A stretch of 6,258 nt of DNA from Lachnospiraceae bacterium. Lineage in GTDB: Bacteria > Bacillota_A > Clostridia > Lachnospirales > Lachnospiraceae. Each line of letters opens with the position of its first letter. Position 1 is the stretch's first letter. The position numbers were made by a program, and so were the translations under genes. The DNA lies in the NCBI GenBank assembly GCA_017652545.1, contig JAGCAV010000146.1, positions 1 through 6,258 on the forward strand. Direction: 5' to 3'. Shown here piece after piece: positions 1-6,258 of this stretch. The notes beneath the pieces were generated by a model. It did no database searches. It worked only from the letters and a program-made list of their open reading frames with translations, and was not told the origin of the DNA.

Positions 1-2568
<2,568 letters not shown>

Positions 2569-2613
2569 TACCTACTAAGAGACAAGTGCCTGTAGACCGA
2601 AAGGAGAAATATA
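2569..2613 (+). other. rpoB-rpoC intergenic spacer
   Basis: This 45-base gap is the only non-coding sequence in the window. I see no stem-loop followed by a T-run, so there is no intrinsic terminator, and no recognisable promoter, which fits co-transcription of the two genes. rpoB and rpoC share a reading frame. A ribosome reading through the rpoB TAA would meet a second in-frame stop, TAG at 2593-2595, after nine codons, so no fused beta/beta-prime protein is encoded here, unlike the natural fusions in Helicobacter and Wolbachia. Confidence 0.85.
2600..2606 (+). promoter_or_regulatory. Ribosome binding site of rpoC
   Basis: AAAGGAG is a near-complete match to the anti-Shine-Dalgarno end of 16S rRNA and sits seven bases before the ATG at 2614. 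It fixes the rpoC start: the protein beginning there ([20 protein letters not shown]) has the short N-terminus typical of beta-prime before the conserved IRIGLASP segment. Confidence 0.93.
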
Positions 2614-5600
2614 ATGGCGGAAGCTGTTAAGAATGAAGCATATCAGCCCATGACCTTTGACGCGATCAGGATCGGGCTGGCGTCTCCGGACAAGATCAGG
2701 GAATGGTCCCATGGCGAGGTGACCAAACCCGAGACGATCAATTACAGAACCCTGAAGCCTGAGAGGGACGGCCTGTTCTGCGAGCGTATTTTCGGACCGA
2801 GCAAGGACTGGGAGTGCCATTGCGGAAAGTATAAAAAGATCCGCTACAAGGGCGTGATCTGCGACCGCTGCGGCGTCGAGGTGACAAAGGCCAGCGTGCG
2901 CCGTGAGCGTATGGGCCATATCGAACTGGCTGCTCCGGTTTCCCATATCTGGTATTTCAAGGGTATTCCCTCCAGGATCGGCCTGATGCTGGATCTGTCT
3001 CCGAGGATCCTTGAGAAGGTTCTTTACTTTGCCAACTATATCGTGCTGGATTCGGGTGATACGGAACTGGTGTACAAGCAGGTCCTCACCGAGCGCGAGC
3101 ACATGGAGGCACTGGAGAAATACAACAGCAATCCGGAGTTTTCCGGAAAGCCTTTCCGCGCAGGAATGGGCGCCGAGGCAGTCAAGGAACTGCTGGAGGC
3201 GATCGACCTGGATAAGGAAGCTGAAGAACTGACAGTCGGTCTTGAGAATTCCAGCGGCCAGAAGAAAGCCCGTATCATCAAAAGGCTTGAAGTCGTGGAG
3301 GCGTTCAGGGAATCCGGCAACCGTCCCGAGTGGATGGTCATGACTGTGATCCCCGTGATCCCGCCGGATCTTCGCCCGATGGTCCAGCTGGACGGCGGCC
3401 GTTTTGCCACCAGCGATCTGAATGACCTGTACCGCAGGATCATCAACCGCAACAACAGACTGAAAAGGCTGCTTGAACTCGGCGCACCGGAGATCATCGT
3501 ACGCAATGAGAAGCGTATGCTGCAGGAGGCCGTGGACGCCCTGATCGACAACGGACGCAGAGGCCGTCCCGTGACAGGCCCCGGCAACCGCCCCTTAAAG
3601 TCGCTTTCCGACATGCTCAAGGGCAAATCCGGCCGGTTCCGCCAGAACCTGCTGGGCAAGCGTGTTGACTACTCAGGACGAAGCGTTATCGTCGTCGGAC
3701 CGGAACTGAAGATCTACCAGTGCGGTCTGCCCAAGGAGATGGCGATCGAACTGTTCAAGCCCTTCGTGATGAAGGAGCTTGTAGCCAACGGCATGTCCCA
3801 CAACATCAAGAATGCCAAGAAGATGGTCGAAAGACTGGAGCCGCAGGTCTGGGACGTTCTGGAAGACGTGATCAAGGAACATCCGGTCATGCTCAACCGT
3901 GCACCTACGCTCCACAGGCTCGGCATCCAGGCATTTGAGCCGATCCTGGTCGAAGGCAAGGCGATCAAGCTTCATCCGCTTGTATGTACCGCGTTCAACG
4001 CAGACTTCGACGGAGACCAGATGGCCGTGCACCTTCCGCTTTCCGTGGAAGCGCAGGCTGAGTGCCGTTTCATGCTGCTTTCACCCAACAACCTTCTGAA
4101 GCCCTCCGACGGCGGCCCCGTGGCTGTTCCGTCCCAGGACATGGTGCTGGGTATCTATTATCTGACGCAGGAGCGCCCGGGTGCTCTCGGCGAAGGCGGC
4201 ATCTATAAGAATGTCAACGAAGCCATCCTGGCTTACGAGAATAAACTGCTGACGCTTCAGTCACGGATCAAGGTCCGCATGCAGAAGGAAGAGCCTGACG
4301 GCACCGTGAAGACGGACATCGTGGAATCCACGCTTGGCCGCTTCCTGTTCAACGAGATCCTTCCGCAGGATCTGGGGTATGTGGACAGGAGCCTTCCGGA
4401 GAACGAGCTGAAGCTGGAAGTGGACTTCCTGGTCAAGAAGAAAGAGCTGAAGGGAATCCTGCAGCGTGTCATCGACACCCACGGGGCCACCACCACAGCC
4501 GAAGTGCTTGACCGGATCAAGGGCATGGGCTACCGGTATTCCACCAAGGCGGCCATGACGGTTTCCATCTCCGATATGACCGTACCGCCCTCAAAGCCGC
4601 AGCTGATTGCGGAAGCACAGGACAAGGTCGACAGGATCGCCCGCAACTTCCGCAGGGGCATGACCACAAATGAGGACCGCTACAAAGAAGTCATCACGGT
4701 TTGGGAAGCCACCGACAAGAAGCTGACGAAGGCACTGCTCGACGGTCTTGACAAATACAACAACATCTTCATGATGGCGGATTCCGGCGCCCGTGGATCT
4801 GACAAGCAGATCAAGCAGCTTGCCGGCATGCGCGGACTGATGGCGGATACAACAGGTCATACGATCGAGCTGCCCATCAAGTCCAACTTCCGTGAAGGTC
4901 TGGACGTTCTGGAGTACTTCATGTCCGCCCACGGTGCCAGAAAGGGTCTGTCGGATACGGCGCTGCGTACAGCAGACTCCGGTTACCTGACAAGGCGAAT
5001 GGTCGACGTGTCACAGGAGCTGATCATCCGTGAGATGGACTGCTCAGAAGGCAAGGAAACCATCCCGGGCATCTGGGTCAGCGGTTATGACGGAATCGAA
5101 GGCCTTGAGGAGAGACTGAAAGGACGTTTCTCCTGCTATGACATCCTTGACAAGAACGGCGAAGTGATCGTGAAAGCAAATCACATGATCACCGCCAGAC
5201 GTGCGAAACGCATCATTGCAAGCGGTGTGGATGCCAAGGGCAAACCGATCACGGATGACAACGGCGTGACCAGGGGCAAGGTGAAGATCCGTTCGATCCT
5301 GACATGCAAATGCCGGATCGGCATCTGCGCGAAATGCTATGGTTCCAACATGGCATCAGGCGAACCGGTACAGGTCGGTGAGACCGTCGGCATCATTGCC
5401 GCACAGTCGATCGGCGAGCCCGGTACCCAGCTGACCATGCGTACCTTCCATACCGGCGGTGTGGCCGGCGGCGACATCACCCAGGGTCTTCCCCGTGTCG
5501 AGGAGCTTTTTGAGGCAAGAAAACCCAAGGGCCTTGCCATCATCTCCGAGATCGCGGGCAATGTGGAGATCCGTGATACGAAGAAGAAGAGAGAGATCGT

Positions 5601-6258
5601 TGTGACCAACCCGGAGACGGGCGACTCCAAGACCTACCTCATCCCGTACGGATCCACCATCAAGCAGCACCTGCAGCAGGAGGAGAACATCTGGATCGAA
5701 GCCGGTGAGGAGCTGACGGAAGGTTCCGTCAATCCGCATGACATCCTGAAGATCAAAGGCGTGGAAGCCGTTCAGGATTACATGATCCGCGAGGTCCAGA
5801 AGGTGTACCGTCTTCAGGGCGTGGACATCTCCGACAAGCACATTGAGGTGCTGGTGCGTCAGATGCTCAAGAAGGTCAGGATCGAGGAAGGCGGAGACAC
5901 AGGCCTTCTGCCCGGAACCCTGGTCGATGCGCTTGAGCTTGAGGCAATGAACGAGGAGATGGAAGCGGAAGGCAAGGCGCCTGCGGAGGGCAAGCAGATC
6001 CTCCTGGGTATCACAAAAGCTTCTCTGGCGACCAATTCGTTCCTGTCGGCAGCTTCCTTCCAGGAGACCAACAAGGTTCTGACGGAGGCAGCGATCAACG
6101 GCAAGGTGGATCACCTGATCGGCCTGAAGGAGAATGTCATTATCGGTAAGCTGATCCCGGCAGGTACCGGCATGAGACGGTACCGCAATGTGAAGATCGA
6201 CACGCATGAGGATGACATCCTCCTGACAGAAGAAGATTTCGCTCAGAAGAACGAAGTC
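2614..6258 (+). CDS. rpoC: RNA polymerase beta-prime subunit, 3' end cut by window edge
   Basis: Catalytic beta-prime subunit of RNA polymerase; with beta it forms the DNA clamp, and it holds the catalytic magnesium. The frame is open for 1,215 codons with no stop before the window end. B. subtilis RpoC is about 1,200 residues and clostridial ones slightly longer, so only a short C-terminal piece should be missing. Seen in order: first zinc ribbon, Cys68/70/83/86 (C-x-C-x12-C-x2-C); clamp helices that contact sigma, about 264-311; switch 2 region [20 protein letters not shown] from 329; magnesium site NADFDGD, 462-468 (bases 3997-4017), Asp464/466/468; bridge helix about 765-800 with HGARKG from His773; second zinc site Cys810, 898, 905 and 908; trigger loop with Met942, Arg943 and His946; jaw after about 955; C-terminal [18 protein letters not shown] and [16 protein letters not shown] segments. 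The trigger loop lacks the E. coli SI3 insertion, as in Firmicutes. Oddities are an extra Cys900 among the zinc ligands and a possible short insertion before it. All catalytic residues are intact. Confidence 0.99.
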   Translation, partial: MAEAVKNEAYQPMTFDAIRIGLASPDKIREWSHGEVTKPETINYRTLKPERDGLFCERIFGPSKDWECHCGKYKKIRYKGVICDRCGVEVTKASVRRERMGHIELAAPVSHIWYFKGIPSRIGLMLDLSPRILEKVLYFANYIVLDSGDTELVYKQVLTEREHMEALEKYNSNPEFSGKPFRAGMGAEAVKELLEAIDLDKEAEELTVGLENSSGQKKARIIKRLEVVEAFRESGNRPEWMVMTVIPVIPPDLRPMVQLDGGRFATSDLNDLYRRIINRNNRLKRLLELGAPEIIVRNEKRMLQEAVDALIDNGRRGRPVTGPGNRPLKSLSDMLKGKSGRFRQNLLGKRVDYSGRSVIVVGPELKIYQCGLPKEMAIELFKPFVMKELVANGMSHNIKNAKKMVERLEPQVWDVLEDVIKEHPVMLNRAPTLHRLGIQAFEPILVEGKAIKLHPLVCTAFNADFDGDQMAVHLPLSVEAQAECRFMLLSPNNLLKPSDGGPVAVPSQDMVLGIYYLTQERPGALGEGGIYKNVNEAILAYENKLLTLQSRIKVRMQKEEPDGTVKTDIVESTLGRFLFNEILPQDLGYVDRSLPENELKLEVDFLVKKKELKGILQRVIDTHGATTTAEVLDRIKGMGYRYSTKAAMTVSISDMTVPPSKPQLIAEAQDKVDRIARNFRRGMTTNEDRYKEVITVWEATDKKLTKALLDGLDKYNNIFMMADSGARGSDKQIKQLAGMRGLMADTTGHTIELPIKSNFREGLDVLEYFMSAHGARKGLSDTALRTADSGYLTRRMVDVSQELIIREMDCSEGKETIPGIWVSGYDGIEGLEERLKGRFSCYDILDKNGEVIVKANHMITARRAKRIIASGVDAKGKPITDDNGVTRGKVKIRSILTCKCRIGICAKCYGSNMASGEPVQVGETVGIIAAQSIGEPGTQLTMRTFHTGGVAGGDITQGLPRVEELFEARKPKGLAIISEIAGNVEIRDTKKKREIVVTNPETGDSKTYLIPYGSTIKQHLQQEENIWIEAGEELTEGSVNPHDILKIKGVEAVQDYMIREVQKVYRLQGVDISDKHIEVLVRQMLKKVRIEEGGDTGLLPGTLVDALELEAMNEEMEAEGKAPAEGKQILLGITKASLATNSFLSAASFQETNKVLTEAAINGKVDHLIGLKENVIIGKLIPAGTGMRRYRNVKIDTHEDDILLTEEDFAQKNEV

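Noticed and set aside
2569..2613. Possible rpoB-rpoC fusion, since both genes are in the same frame
   Set aside because: TAA at 2566 and TAG at 2593 both interrupt the frame, and rpoC has its own strong Shine-Dalgarno sequence and ATG.
2819..2836. TTGCGG and TATAAA-like bases resembling promoter boxes at the rpoC zinc ribbon
   Set aside because: The spacing is far too short for a sigma-70-type promoter, and the bases encode the invariant CGKYKK segment.
2575..3102. Antisense open frame of 175 codons crossing the rpoB-rpoC spacer
   Set aside because: In register with rpoC codons and ended by CTA in the spacer. It would overlap the rpoC ribosome binding site and conserved zinc ribbon, and no promoter is apparent.
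3036..3659. Antisense open frame of 207 codons opposite rpoC
   Set aside because: Ser/Arg-rich translation typical of a shadow frame in GC-rich coding DNA. It lies opposite the invariant clamp-helix and switch regions.
6163..6184. Inverted repeat GGTACCG ... CGGTACC with an eight-base loop near the end of rpoC
   Set aside because: It could form a seven-base-pair hairpin but is within coding sequence for the conserved [10 protein letters not shown] segment and is not followed by a T-run. GGTACC is itself palindromic, which makes such pairing easy by chance.
5356..6207. Antisense open frame of 283 codons opposite the 3' part of rpoC
   Set aside because: Its codons are in register with the rpoC codons, so it stays open simply because rpoC here lacks TTA, CTA and TCA codons. 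It ends opposite the Ser TCA codon at 5356. The translation resembles no family I know and lies over invariant rpoC sequence.

Overview
The window is an ordinary stretch of core chromosome. It holds the distal part of the RNA polymerase operon: the 3' two thirds of rpoB (beta subunit) followed by almost all of rpoC (beta-prime subunit), both on the + strand and separated by a 45-base spacer with a strong Shine-Dalgarno sequence. Both window ends cut through a gene. I see no RNA gene, mobile element, CRISPR array, terminator or additional protein gene.

Organism: by eye about 57% GC in the two lines I counted. The lineage-specific insertions seen in E. coli are absent (SI2/beta-i9 in beta, SI3 in the beta-prime trigger loop), as in Firmicutes. 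Sequence detail resembles Clostridia and most closely what I remember of Lachnospiraceae, for example the beta-prime zinc-site segment [11 protein letters not shown] where Bacilli have DCGTDRG-type sequence. The GC is on the high side for that family. I would not name a genus.

Layout: 1-2568 is rpoB without its 5' end, starting near the equivalent of E. coli beta residue 459. It includes the rifampicin pocket, flap, catalytic lysines and C-terminal clamp region, and ends in a 62-residue acidic tail rich in Asp and Tyr. 2569-2613 is the spacer with AAAGGAG seven bases before the rpoC ATG. 2614-6258 is rpoC, 1,215 codons open to the window edge. It contains both zinc sites, the clamp helices, switch 2, the NADFDGD magnesium site, bridge helix, trigger loop, jaw and most of the C-terminal region; only a short C-terminal end should be missing.

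The two products form the two pincers and shared active site of RNA polymerase. Co-transcription gives matched supply. The expected neighbours, ribosomal protein genes rplJ/rplL upstream and rpsL/rpsG downstream, lie outside the window. No undescribed system is visible. The points worth a second look are small: a duplicated DxDPYxDQ motif in the beta tail, an AT-rich palindromic island inside rpoB, an extra cysteine in the second beta-prime zinc site, a possible small insertion beside it, and residues relevant to drug binding.
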